A stretch of DNA of 64,000 nt from DASQFI01 sp035633215 (lineage in GTDB: Bacteria; Acidobacteriota; Vicinamibacteria; Vicinamibacterales; SCN-69-37). The notes under the pieces are model-generated. The model searched no databases. It was given only the letters and a program-made list of their open reading frames with translations, and was not told the DNA's origin. Of this stretch, positions 45,578 through 53,963 are shown in pieces. Location: assembly GCA_035633215.1 (NCBI GenBank), contig DASQFI010000037.1, positions 1-64,000 on the forward strand. Direction: 5' to 3'. The number at the start of each line of letters is the position of its first letter. Position 1 is the first letter of the stretch. A program made the position numbers and the translations under genes.

Positions 45578-46660
45578 GTGCTGTTGACGAGGCTCTCACG
45601 ACGAGTGTCGGTTATCGGTGCGGCTCTGCTGGTCTTGACCGGCGTGTCGCCGTTCGGCGCGGACGCTCAGACGCGTTCCGCTCGAGCGCAAACCTCCACA
45701 CAGAAAAAGCCAACGGCCGGCAAGCCCGCGCAGACGCGCACCAGTCTCGCGCGTGCGCGAGCAGCGGCGCGCGCCCGTGCCGCCGCGCGTGCCCGTGCCG
45801 CGGCCGAGCGCATCCAGCGCGAGGCCATGACGCCCCGCTTCAAGCGCGACGAGCTCGGAAACATGATTCCCGACGTTCGCGCCGCGGCCGCCATCGTGTA
45901 CGACCCGCAGTCGAACAAGGTGTTGTGGGAGGAGAACTCCCATGTGCCGCGATCGATCGCCAGCCTGACGAAGCTCATGACCGCCGTGACCTTCGTCGCC
46001 GACGATCCGGATCTGACGCAGAAGGTCGCCGTCACCCGCGCGGACCTTCGCAACGCCTCGGTGACCTATCTGAAGTCGGGCGAGCTCATCAGCTACGCCG
46101 ACCTCCTGCACCTCACGCTCATCGCCTCCGACAACGCCGCGACGCGTGTGCTCGCGCGGACGTCCGAAGGCGGGACCGCCGCGTTCGTGACGCGCATGAA
46201 CGAAATGGCCGTGCACCTGGGCCTCACCAACACCCGCTACACCGATCCGTCCGGACTCGACGCGAACAACATCTCGTCGGCGTACGATCTCTCGCAGCTG
46301 ATCGCGTTTGCGTCGGGCGACGAGAACCTCGGACCGATCATGCGCCTGGCCCAGCACGACGTGCGAACGAGCGGGCGCACCTTCACCGTGCACAGCACGA
46401 ACAAACTGCTCGGTACCGACGTCGACGTCCGCGGCGGCAAGACCGGATTCATCAGCAAGTCCGGCTACTGCCTGGCCACGCTGCTGCGCATCCCGCAGGG
46501 CCCGCAGGTCTCCGTGGTCGTGCTTGGCGCCGCCAACAGCACCACGCGCTTCTGGGAAGCCCGACACCTGTTCAACTGGGTCGTCGGACGCATGCAGGGC
46601 CTGGTGGGCGGCGACGAACCACCCAAATACAAAGACGAGCTCGCGCTCTCCGGGAAGTAG
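45578..46660 (+). CDS. D-alanyl-D-alanine carboxypeptidase (S11, low-molecular-weight PBP)
   Basis: About 360 residues. The three active-site motifs are SLTK (IASLTKLMTAVTFV), SDN (LTLIASDNAATRVL) and KTG (RGGKTGFISKSGYC). These enzymes trim the last D-Ala of peptidoglycan stem peptides in the periplasm. A hydrophobic lead (VSVIGAALLVLTGVSP) and an Ala/Arg-rich linker precede the domain. The frame opens at 45455, but the promoter at 45471-45500 lies inside it, so I use the GTG at 45578; a TTG at 45584 with GGAGG 10 bases upstream is as likely. Its stop codon forms part of the REP-like element. Confidence 0.85.
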   Translation: MLLTRLSRRVSVIGAALLVLTGVSPFGADAQTRSARAQTSTQKKPTAGKPAQTRTSLARARAAARARAAARARAAAERIQREAMTPRFKRDELGNMIPDVRAAAAIVYDPQSNKVLWEENSHVPRSIASLTKLMTAVTFVADDPDLTQKVAVTRADLRNASVTYLKSGELISYADLLHLTLIASDNAATRVLARTSEGGTAAFVTRMNEMAVHLGLTNTRYTDPSGLDANNISSAYDLSQLIAFASGDENLGPIMRLAQHDVRTSGRTFTVHSTNKLLGTDVDVRGGKTGFISKSGYCLATLLRIPQGPQVSVVVLGAANSTTRFWEARHLFNWVVGRMQGLVGGDEPPKYKDELALSGK

Positions 46661-46708
46661 GCCGGCCCTTCAGGGCCGGCGCGTTGGCGGGGCTGAAGCC
46701 CCGCCCTC
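46658..46708. repeat. Two-hairpin REP-like element, copy 2 (inverted)
   Basis: The inverted copy of the element at 32308-32354: GCCGGCCCTTCAGGGCCGGC (46661-46680), GCGTTGGC, then GGGGCTGAAGCCCC. It starts at the TAG stop of the carboxypeptidase gene, just as copy 1 starts at the ypfJ stop. Confidence 0.8.
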
Positions 46709-46768
46709 CAGCCAATTTCGCACGACGTCCAGGCTGCGTATTTCAGCAGCCTGCTAGACTGGTCGATT

Positions 46769-48307
46769 GTGGACCCCGGTCCGACGTCCGCCGAGCGCAC
46801 GCGTCCAAAAATTGCCGGTCGTCCTCCACATCTGAATCTGTTGATGGTGGCCTCCGAGATCGCGCCATGGGCCAAGACCGGCGGGCTGGGGGATGTCGTC
46901 GCCGGCCTGCCCGACGCGCTCGATCGACTCGGGCATCGGGTGACGTGCGTCGTCCCGCTGTACCGCGGCGTCATGCTTCCGCGCTCCACAAGCCGGTCGC
47001 AAACGATTCAGGTGGGCACCACGGTGTACGACATCACCTTTCACGTCGCCGAGATCGCGTCGAGGCGCCGGGTGGTGTTCGTCGAGTCGCCTCCGCTGTT
47101 CGATCGGCCGGGGATGTACGGCGAGCATGGTCTGGACTATCCGGACAACGACCGCCGCTTTGCCGTGCTCGCGCGCGCCGCGCTCGAGTTTGCCGAGCAG
47201 GATCAGGACGCCGAGCCGTTCGACGCCGTCCACGCGCACGACTGGCAGGCCGGGCTCGTCCCGGCGTACCTGCGCACGGAGCCGGGCCGCTGGAGCCGAC
47301 TCGCTCGTGCCGGACTCGTGTTCACGATTCACAACCTCGCGTATCAGGGATTGTTCGGCCGCGACTCAGTCCCCGCGCTTGGCCTGCCGTGGGACGTCTT
47401 CCGGCTGGACACGGGAGAGTTCTGGGGCAACTTCAGCTTTCTCAAAACCGGCATCGCATTTTCAGATTTCGTCACGACCGTGAGCCCGACGTATGCGCGC
47501 GAGACCTTGCGCCCCGAGTTCGGCTGCGGGATGGAAGGCGTGCTGCGCGGGCTCGGGAGCCGCTACCTCGGCATTCTCAACGGCATCGATGCGATCGTGT
47601 GGAACCCCGCCACCGATCCGTGGCTGCCCGCCAACTACGACGTGCACGATCCGTCCGGCAAGCTCGCCTGCAAGCGCGCGCTCCTCGAGCGCTTCAGGCT
47701 GCAGCTGGGCGACGATGTCATTCGGCGGCCGATCGTGGGGATGGTCTCGCGGCTGGTCGAGCAAAAGGGCCTCGACCTCATCTACGCGGCGAAAGACGTC
47801 CTGCTCGCGATGGACGCGACCTGGATTTTCGTCGGCACCGGCGAGCCGCGGTACGAACAGGCGCTGCAGGCGCTCGCGGCCCAGCATCCGGCCCGCGTCG
47901 GCGTCTTCATCGGGTTCGACGAGGGGCTGGCGCATCTGGTCGAGGCCGGCGCCGATATGTTCCTGATGCCGTCGAAATTCGAGCCGTGCGGGCTGAATCA
48001 AATGTACAGCCTGCGGTACGGGACCGTGCCGATCGTGCACGCCGTCGGCGGACTGGACGACACGATTCAACCGCGCACGTCGCGCGCCCGTCACGCCAAC
48101 GGCTTCAAGTTCCATGACGCGACGCCCGAGGCGCTCGTGCGCACCGTTCGCCAGGCCATCCGGCTCTACCAGGACCGCGACGCCTGGCGCGAACTCATGC
48201 ATCAGGGCATGACAGAAGACCACTCATGGAGGATCTCGGCCAGGGAATATGTCAAAGTGTACAGACGGGCTCGGCTCGACGGCATGGCCAGGGCGGGCCC
48301 CACATGA
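46769..48307 (+). CDS. glgA: Glycogen synthase (ADP-glucose type)
   Basis: A 512-residue GT5 transferase starting at GTG 46769. The ADP-glucose loop KTGGLGDVVAGLP lies near residue 39; the second domain carries VSRLVEQKGLDLIYAAKDVL and the catalytic-site segment SKFEPCGLNQMYSLRYGTVP. Length is usual for the family apart from an N-terminal ~25-residue lead. It elongates alpha-1,4-glucan from ADP-glucose. It begins about 60 bases after the REP-like element; trxA follows in the same direction. Confidence 0.95.
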   Translation: MDPGPTSAERTRPKIAGRPPHLNLLMVASEIAPWAKTGGLGDVVAGLPDALDRLGHRVTCVVPLYRGVMLPRSTSRSQTIQVGTTVYDITFHVAEIASRRRVVFVESPPLFDRPGMYGEHGLDYPDNDRRFAVLARAALEFAEQDQDAEPFDAVHAHDWQAGLVPAYLRTEPGRWSRLARAGLVFTIHNLAYQGLFGRDSVPALGLPWDVFRLDTGEFWGNFSFLKTGIAFSDFVTTVSPTYARETLRPEFGCGMEGVLRGLGSRYLGILNGIDAIVWNPATDPWLPANYDVHDPSGKLACKRALLERFRLQLGDDVIRRPIVGMVSRLVEQKGLDLIYAAKDVLLAMDATWIFVGTGEPRYEQALQALAAQHPARVGVFIGFDEGLAHLVEAGADMFLMPSKFEPCGLNQMYSLRYGTVPIVHAVGGLDDTIQPRTSRARHANGFKFHDATPEALVRTVRQAIRLYQDRDAWRELMHQGMTEDHSWRISAREYVKVYRRARLDGMARAGPT

Positions 48308-48324
48308 GGAGCAGATAGGGACAG

Positions 48325-48654
48325 ATGGCTTCCGAGCACACTCAGACGTTCACTGACGGCAACTTCGATACGGGGGTCCTCAAGGCCGCGACGCCCGTCC
48401 TGGTCGATTTCTGGGCGGAGTGGTGCGGCCCGTGTCGGGCGATGGAGCCGGCCATCAACGCCCTCGCCAGCGACTACGTCGGCAAGGTGAGCGTCGGCAA
48501 GCTGAACGTCGATGACAACCCGAGCATCACGATGCGCTACATGGTGCGCGGCATTCCGACGGTCATGCTGTTCAAGGGCGGGCAGATCGTCGATCAGATC
48601 GTCGGCCTCGTGGACAAGGGCACGCTGCAGCAGATGCTCGACCGACACCTCTGA
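48325..48654 (+). CDS. trxA: Thioredoxin
   Basis: A 109-residue thioredoxin with the redox site WAEWCGPCRAMEP and the cis-proline block GIPTVMLFKGG. It reduces protein disulfides in the cytoplasm. The trxB gene starts 11 bases after its stop, so they form an operon that supplies both partners. Confidence 0.95.
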   Translation: MASEHTQTFTDGNFDTGVLKAATPVLVDFWAEWCGPCRAMEPAINALASDYVGKVSVGKLNVDDNPSITMRYMVRGIPTVMLFKGGQIVDQIVGLVDKGTLQQMLDRHL

Positions 48655-48665
48655 ACATTTTTGAT

Positions 48666-49619
48666 GTGGTTCACCACATCACGATTTCCCCTGTGTCTCA
48701 TAAGGTCATCGTCATTGGTTCCGGACCGGCCGGGCTCACGGCGGCGCTGTACGCCGCGCGGGCCAACCTGAAGCCGGTCATGATCGAAGGGCTCGAGGCC
48801 GGCGGTCAGCTCATGATGACGACGGCCGTCGAGAACTACCCGGGCTTTGCCGACGGCATCATGGGGCCGGACCTCATGGCGGCGATGCGCGAGCAGGCGC
48901 AGCGCTTCGGCGCAATCATGCATCGCGGCAACGTCACGGAAGTCGATCTCAGCGACCGGCCGTTCCGCGTGACGACCGGGGAGCAGACGTTCCTCGGACG
49001 GACCCTGATCGTCGCGACGGGTGCGTCGGCCAGGCTCCTCGGCCTGCCCTCGGAGCGCGCGCTGATGGGGCATGGCGTCTCCACGTGCGCCACCTGCGAC
49101 GGCTTCTTCTTCCGCGGCAAGCCCATTGCCGTCGTCGGGGGCGGCGATTCGGCGATGGAGGAGGCGATCTTCCTCACGCGCTTCGCGTCGCACGTGACCG
49201 TCGTGCACCGCCGGAACACCCTGCGCGCGTCGAAGATCATGCAGGACAAGGCCTTCGCCCATCCGAAGATCTCGTTCGAGTGGGATACCGAGGTCGAGGA
49301 GGTGAGCGATCCGGCAGGGGGCGTCCTGTCGAGCATCAAGCTCCACAACCTCCTCACCGGCGCGCGCAAGGATCTCGCGGTCGAAGGTCTCTTCGTCGCC
49401 ATCGGCCACATCCCGAACACGAGTCTCTTCAAGAGCCAGCTCGAGATGGACGAGAACGGCTATCTGGTCACGCACGCCGGCATCCGCACGAACGTCGAGG
49501 GGGTCTTCGCGTGCGGCGACGTGCAGGATCACATCTATCGGCAGGCGGTCACCGCTGCCGGGTCAGGGTGCATGGCGGCAATCGACGCGGAGCGGTTCCT
49601 GGAGAGTGAAGGACACTGA
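48666..49619 (+). CDS. trxB: Thioredoxin-disulfide reductase
   Basis: A 317-residue flavoprotein. The FAD site is VIVIGSGPAGLTAALYAARA, the redox cysteines are STCATCDGFFF, the NADPH site is IAVVGGGDSAMEEAIFL and the C-terminal FAD block is GVFACGDVQDHIYRQAVTAA. It passes NADPH electrons to thioredoxin. The start is either the GTG at 48666 or the GTG at 48693; no ribosome site decides, and the fold begins just after the second. Confidence 0.95.
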   Translation: MVHHITISPVSHKVIVIGSGPAGLTAALYAARANLKPVMIEGLEAGGQLMMTTAVENYPGFADGIMGPDLMAAMREQAQRFGAIMHRGNVTEVDLSDRPFRVTTGEQTFLGRTLIVATGASARLLGLPSERALMGHGVSTCATCDGFFFRGKPIAVVGGGDSAMEEAIFLTRFASHVTVVHRRNTLRASKIMQDKAFAHPKISFEWDTEVEEVSDPAGGVLSSIKLHNLLTGARKDLAVEGLFVAIGHIPNTSLFKSQLEMDENGYLVTHAGIRTNVEGVFACGDVQDHIYRQAVTAAGSGCMAAIDAERFLESEGH

Positions 49620-49640
49620 AGAAAACTTAGAACGCGCTTT

Positions 49641-50711
49641 TCACTCGATCCACCCGCCCCCGACCACATCTTCACCCTGGTAAAACACGACAGCCTGCCC
49701 TGGCGTGATCGCGACCTGGGGATGATCGAAGACCACCCGCACACGTTCGCCGGACAGGGCAGTGACGGTGGCTGGGGCATCGAGATGGCGGTGCCGGATT
49801 CGGGCGGTGATGCGATGCGGCTCGACTGGCGGCTCGCCGCTGATCCAGTTGACGTCTGAGGCCATGAGCTCCCGGCGTTCGAGCTCCTCGCGCGGCCCCA
49901 CCACGACACGCGCCTCGGCGGCGTCGAGGCTGAGCACGTAGAGCGGCACTCCGCCGGCGAGGCCGAGCCCCTTCCGCTGCCCGACCGTGAGCCGATGCAC
50001 ACCGCGATGCGAGCCGAGGACTCGGCCGCTCGTATCGACGAGCTCGGCCTCCGGCAGCGCCGTCTCAATATCAACGTTTCGCTCGACGAATCCGCCGGCG
50101 TCGCCGTCGGGCACGAAGCAGATCTCGTGGCTGTCGGGCTTGTCGGCGACAGCCAGCCGGCGATCGCGGGCGTGCGCGCGGACCTCATCCTTCCTCAGGT
50201 GCCCGACTGGAAACATCGCTCGTGCGAGCTGTGCCTGGGTCAGCGAGAACAGAAAATACGTCTGGTCCTTTTCGGCATCGACGCTTCGCAGGAGCCGATA
50301 GCGGCCGGCAGTCTCGTCGAAGACGACGCGCGCATAGTGGCCGGTGCCGACGGCAGCCGCGTCGAGCGCCTCCGCCCGCTCGACGAGCGTGGCGAACTTC
50401 AGGTCCGCGTTGCAGTGCACGCACGGGATGGGCGTGCGCCCGGCGGCGTATTCGGAAACGAAGTTCCGGACGACGTGCCGCTGGAAGCGCTCCTCGAAAT
50501 TGACGATGTAGTGAGGGATGCCGAGGGTCGCGGCCACCCGGCGGGCGTCGTGCAGGTCGTCCAGACTGCAGCACGACCCGAACGCGTCGGGCGACTGCCG
50601 CTGATCGTACAGCTGCATCGAGAGACCAATCACCTCGTGGCCCGCCTGCGTCAGCAGGCTCGCGGCCACCGACGAATCGACCCCGCCGGACATCGCGACG
50701 ACGACACGCAT
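49641..50711 (-). CDS. mnmA: tRNA-specific 2-thiouridylase
   Basis: A 356-residue enzyme. The PP-loop is VVVAMSGGVDSSVAASLL, the catalytic cysteine is in RTPIPCVHCNADLKF and the partner cysteine in SHEICFVPDGD. It adds sulfur to U34 of Lys, Glu and Gln tRNAs. Its start is 2 bases after the iscS stop, so the sulfur donor and acceptor are produced together. A tRNA-Lys(UUU), one of its substrates, lies 14 kb away. Confidence 0.95.
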   Translation of the reverse strand: MRVVVAMSGGVDSSVAASLLTQAGHEVIGLSMQLYDQRQSPDAFGSCCSLDDLHDARRVAATLGIPHYIVNFEERFQRHVVRNFVSEYAAGRTPIPCVHCNADLKFATLVERAEALDAAAVGTGHYARVVFDETAGRYRLLRSVDAEKDQTYFLFSLTQAQLARAMFPVGHLRKDEVRAHARDRRLAVADKPDSHEICFVPDGDAGGFVERNVDIETALPEAELVDTSGRVLGSHRGVHRLTVGQRKGLGLAGGVPLYVLSLDAAEARVVVGPREELERRELMASDVNWISGEPPVEPHRITARIRHRHLDAPATVTALSGERVRVVFDHPQVAITPGQAVVFYQGEDVVGGGWIE

Positions 50712-50713
50712 GG

Positions 50714-51880
50714 CTACCCCAGAGCCGCGGCCGTGCGGCTGAGACGCCTCAGTTTGGTCACGAGACCCGGCAGGACGCCGGCGACGAAATCCACTTCCTC
50801 CTCGGTCGTGCCGGGACCAAGGCTGAACCGCAGTGAATTGCGCGCCCGCGCGGAGGGCAGGCCCATGGCGCGCAGCACGTGCGACGGTTCGAGCGACCCC
50901 GACGAGCACGCCGATCCTGTCGAGACCGCGACGCCCTCGAGATCGAGCGCGATGAGCAGCGACTCGGCTTCGAGGCCGTCGAAGCTGATGTTCGTCGTGT
51001 TCGGCACGCGGGCATTCAGATCGCCGTTCACCGCTGTGCCAGAAACGGTTGCCAGGATCTTGCCTTCGAGCCGATCGCGAAGCACGGACACGCGCGTGGC
51101 GGTCGCGTCGAGATGTGCGGCGGCCAGCTGGGCCGCCACCCCGAGTCCGGCCAGGAGCGGAACGTTTTCGGTGCCCGCGCGTCGATTCCGTTCCTGCCGT
51201 CCGCCGGTCATCGTCGACACGAGGCGCACGCCGCGACGGATCCACAGCGCACCCGTTCCCTTCGGGCCTCCGAACTTGTGGCCCGAGAGCGAGAGGGCGT
51301 CCACGCCGAGCTGCTTGACCGACACCGGGATCTTGCCGACCGACTGGACGGCATCGGTGTGAAACAGCGCCCCGTGCTCGCGCGCGATCGCCGCGAGCTG
51401 GGCGATCGGCTGGATCGTCCCGACTTCGTTGTTCGCGTGCATCACCGAGACGATCGCCGTGTCGCGATCGACCGCGGCGGCGAAAGCCTCGGGCGCGAGC
51501 ACGCCGGTTTCCGGAACCGAAAGTGTTCGCACGGTCCAGCCGTGCCGCTCCAGCGCCTTCACGGTGTTCAAGACGGCCTCGTGCTCGATGCCGGTCGTGA
51601 CGATCTTTCGCCGGCCGGAGCGCTCGAGCGCGTCGGCCGCCCCGCGCAGGGCGAGGTTGTCGGCCTCCGTCCCGCCGCTCGTGAGCACGACCTCACTCGG
51701 ATCGGCATCGATGAGGCCTGCGACCTGCGCTCGGGCGTCGTCGAGTACAGCTTTGGCGCGTTGCCCGAAGGCGTGCACGGACGACGCGTTACCAAATTCG
51801 GAGCCGAGTACACGATTGACGGTCGCGACGACCTCCGGTGCCGGTGGGGACGTGGCGTTATAGTCGAGATAGATGCGCAC
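50714..51880 (-). CDS. iscS: Cysteine desulfurase
   Basis: A 388-residue fold-type I PLP enzyme. The PLP lysine is in LSLSGHKFGGPKGTGALW, the active cysteine in STGSACSSGSLEPSHVLRAM, and the start YLDYNATSPPAPEV is typical. The layout favours the NifS/IscS group over SufS. It delivers sulfur for thiolation by MnmA, the next gene. A fragment resembling this enzyme's middle (55800-55938) lies 4 kb away. Confidence 0.95.
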   Translation of the reverse strand: MRIYLDYNATSPPAPEVVATVNRVLGSEFGNASSVHAFGQRAKAVLDDARAQVAGLIDADPSEVVLTSGGTEADNLALRGAADALERSGRRKIVTTGIEHEAVLNTVKALERHGWTVRTLSVPETGVLAPEAFAAAVDRDTAIVSVMHANNEVGTIQPIAQLAAIAREHGALFHTDAVQSVGKIPVSVKQLGVDALSLSGHKFGGPKGTGALWIRRGVRLVSTMTGGRQERNRRAGTENVPLLAGLGVAAQLAAAHLDATATRVSVLRDRLEGKILATVSGTAVNGDLNARVPNTTNISFDGLEAESLLIALDLEGVAVSTGSACSSGSLEPSHVLRAMGLPSARARNSLRFSLGPGTTEEEVDFVAGVLPGLVTKLRRLSRTAAALG

Positions 51881-52060
51881 GAGGCCTACTGAGTCATCGT
51901 AGCATCGCGGTTCCGGGCCTGCAGATCGGGCCCCGAAGTGCCGAAATCGCTATTGGAGGCGGGCCCACGGCGGTATACTGGCCGCTGCCTGCCTCCCCAG
52001 CTGGCCACGCCGGGCATTTTCCGGCGAATCCAGGGCGTTTTTCGGCTTGGAGAACAACAC
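51881..52060. other. Divergent intergenic region
   Basis: The cysteine desulfurase and bactofilin genes diverge here, so it should hold two promoters. Only the bactofilin ribosome site (GGAG, 9 bases before 52061) is clear. Confidence 0.35.
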
Positions 52061-52618
52061 ATGTGGAAGCGCGACGAGGGCGTCCGGCCGCCCCAACCGA
52101 CGACAGGTTCGACGCCAACACCGAGCAGCGCCGTGCCCCCGGCCCCACCGCCGCCGCCGGCACCCCGTCCGGAGGCTGGCCGTCAACAAGAGAGGGACGT
52201 AGTGAATATTGGAAAGAGCGTCATCATCAAAGGTGAACTCAGCGGGAGCGAGGATCTGACGATCGAAGGGCAGGTCGAGGGGAAGATCGAGCTCCGTCAG
52301 AACATCCTGACCATTGGCCCGAACGCCAAGATCAAGGCGCAGGTGTTCGCGAAGGCGATCATCGTGCAGGGCGAGGTGCACGGCAACGTGGCCGCCAGCG
52401 AGCGCGTGGACATTCGCGACAACGGCTCGGTGGACGGGGACTTGTCCGCGCCGCGCGTGGCGATCGCCGACGGCGCGCACTTCCGGGGAAGCATCGACAT
52501 GCAGCGCCAGGGTCAGGGCGCCAAGCCGGGCGACATGAAACACCCGGACGCCAAGGTGACGGAGACGAAGCCGACCCCGCCCGCAACGCACGCTGGCGTG
52601 CCGACTCCGGTAAGGTAG
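52061..52618 (+). CDS. Bactofilin (polymer-forming cytoskeletal protein)
   Basis: A 185-residue protein from the ATG at 52061 (GGAG 9 bases upstream). A proline-rich N-terminus (PAPPPPPAPRP) is followed by a right-handed beta-helix of the bactofilin family (NIGKSVIIKGELSGSEDLTI; EGQVEGKIELRQNILTIGP; AKIKAQVFAKAIIVQGEVHG) and a polar tail. Bactofilins form filaments without nucleotide and place cell-wall enzymes. There is no membrane segment, so the N-terminal region may bind the membrane. A methyltransferase-like gene follows in the same direction. Confidence 0.9.
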   Translation: MWKRDEGVRPPQPTTGSTPTPSSAVPPAPPPPPAPRPEAGRQQERDVVNIGKSVIIKGELSGSEDLTIEGQVEGKIELRQNILTIGPNAKIKAQVFAKAIIVQGEVHGNVAASERVDIRDNGSVDGDLSAPRVAIADGAHFRGSIDMQRQGQGAKPGDMKHPDAKVTETKPTPPATHAGVPTPVR

Positions 52619-52655
52619 CCGGGCGGACGATCGTCCGCGGATCAGGAGTTGCCGT

Positions 52656-53300
52656 TTGGCGGTGACGTTCAAGTGGGGAGCTCGCAAGGGCGACATGCCG
52701 GTGCCCGCTCCGGCCATGGTGTCTGAACCGCCCATCACGCTCTCCACGTCCAAGGTTCTGCCGCGCGTCATCTCGGTTCTTTCCCAGCGGTCATCTCCGG
52801 TTCTGCTCGATTTGGGGCCCGTCGTGGGCTCCAACATCGCCTTCTTCGGCGACCGTCTCGCCTGCAAGATCCACGTCGAGGATCTGTTCAACGAAGTGGA
52901 AGAGCATGCCCGACGGTCGTCGCGCGACGGTCTGGCCACGACGTTGATCGGTCGCCTCCGGCATCCGGACGAATCGATCGACGGCGTGCTGTGCTGGGAC
53001 CTGTTCGACTTTCTCGACAACGCGACCGGCAAGGCGCTCGCGACGCGTCTGGCGAGCCTCCTGCGGCAGGGTGGCGTGCTCTACGGGTTCTTCGGCACGA
53101 CTCCGGTCGAGCTGTTGCACTACACCCGGTTCGCGGTAGCTTCCGAGAATACCTTCCGTCAGAAGACCTACCCGGCGACGGCCGTACGCAGAAATGTGCT
53201 TTTGACGCGCGACATCAACCGGATGTTCGAAGGCCTGGTCGTCGCCGAATCTGTTCTTTTGAAGAGCAGCACGCGCGAGACTCTGTTTCGTAAGCCTTAG
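52656..53300 (+). CDS. Class I SAM methyltransferase-like protein
   Basis: A 214-residue protein from the TTG at 52656, which has AGGAG 7 bases upstream. A motif-I-like stretch is SPVLLDLGPVVGSNIAFFG, followed by a region like post-I and IV segments (ESIDGVLCWDLFDFLDNATG). This is a reduced version of the SAM fold: the usual GxGxG is DLGPVVG. It follows the bactofilin gene and may form an operon with it. Its stop is 25 bases before a repeat cluster. Confidence 0.65.
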   Translation: MAVTFKWGARKGDMPVPAPAMVSEPPITLSTSKVLPRVISVLSQRSSPVLLDLGPVVGSNIAFFGDRLACKIHVEDLFNEVEEHARRSSRDGLATTLIGRLRHPDESIDGVLCWDLFDFLDNATGKALATRLASLLRQGGVLYGFFGTTPVELLHYTRFAVASENTFRQKTYPATAVRRNVLLTRDINRMFEGLVVAESVLLKSSTRETLFRKP

Positions 53301-53324
53301 CTTAGCCGGCCATCCTTCTCTCGT

Positions 53325-53645
53325 CCGAGATCTGAGACTGTCCGGGCCGTACAGAGGGCTGCCCTTGGGGTGGCATGTGTTCGATCCGACCTCCGGGAGT
53401 GACGCTCGAAAACCGCTGCCTCCGTCGCGCGGTCTGCGATCTTTCACCCGTCGGGCCGACTCCTATTCGGCCGAACGGCTCGCCCATCAAGAGAGCTCTT
53501 TAGTGGGCGCGCCGGCCTAACGGCGTCGGCCCTCGCAGACCGCGCTCCTCCGGCGCGGTTTTCCAACTGACGCTCATCGCGTCTCTCCAGTCGGTCGGAT
53601 CGACACACGCCACCCAAGGGCAGTTCCGCAGGCCCGCGTGTCTTG
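53325..53645. repeat. Large quasi-palindromic element E1
   Basis: The core 53359-53623 (265 bp) is an imperfect palindrome centred near 53491-53495 on AAGAGAGCTCTTT. Its two arms pair through nested blocks: CTGCCCTTGGG with CCCAAGGGCAG, TCGATCCGACC with GGTCGGATCGA, GCGCGGTCTGCGA with TCGCAGACCGCGC, and GGCCGACTCC with GGCGTCGGCC. A second copy, inverted, is at 55965-56290, about 90% identical over the core. Flanks of the core are also alike (GAG.TCTGAGACTGTCCGGGCC and GGCCCGCG.GTC), so the repeat is about 320 bp. Confidence 0.85.
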
Positions 53646-53720
53646 GCCGACGGCCAGTCGGCGGTTGTCGACGAGCCTCCGCGCCAGTAGGGGCCGCCTT
53701 TCCGTTCGCGTCTGAGAAAG

Positions 53721-53935
53721 CTAAACCGCCAGAGCTCGGAACCCGTCGGCGCAGGTCTGTGTCCACCCAGGAAGGGTTGTGCCAAGCTGCGTGCGGAAGT
53801 CATAGAGCACCATCTTCAGCCAGGCCGTTCCCGAACGCGGGTAGGTGACGATGTAGATGTCCGTCGGCTGCGGTACGAATGTCGTCGGCCGGCTGACCTG
53901 CAGAAAGGTCTGTTCCAGCTTGAATGAGGCTCGGC
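53721..53935 (-). pseudogene. Sulfotransferase gene fragment
   Basis: The minus strand reads KLEQTFLQVSRPTTFVPQPT, then DIYIVTYPRSGTAWLKMVLY, ending at a TAG at 53721. TYPRSGTAWL is the PAPS-binding loop of sulfotransferases (TYPRSGTTW). Only the first ~65 residues of a ~300-residue domain remain; the rest would lie where element E1 and the neighbouring sequence now are. The beginning of the gene merges into the MutS-like reading frame region, so its start cannot be set. Confidence 0.7.
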
Positions 53936-53963
53936 GATGAACGCGGGCCGCGGCGCGTACCGG

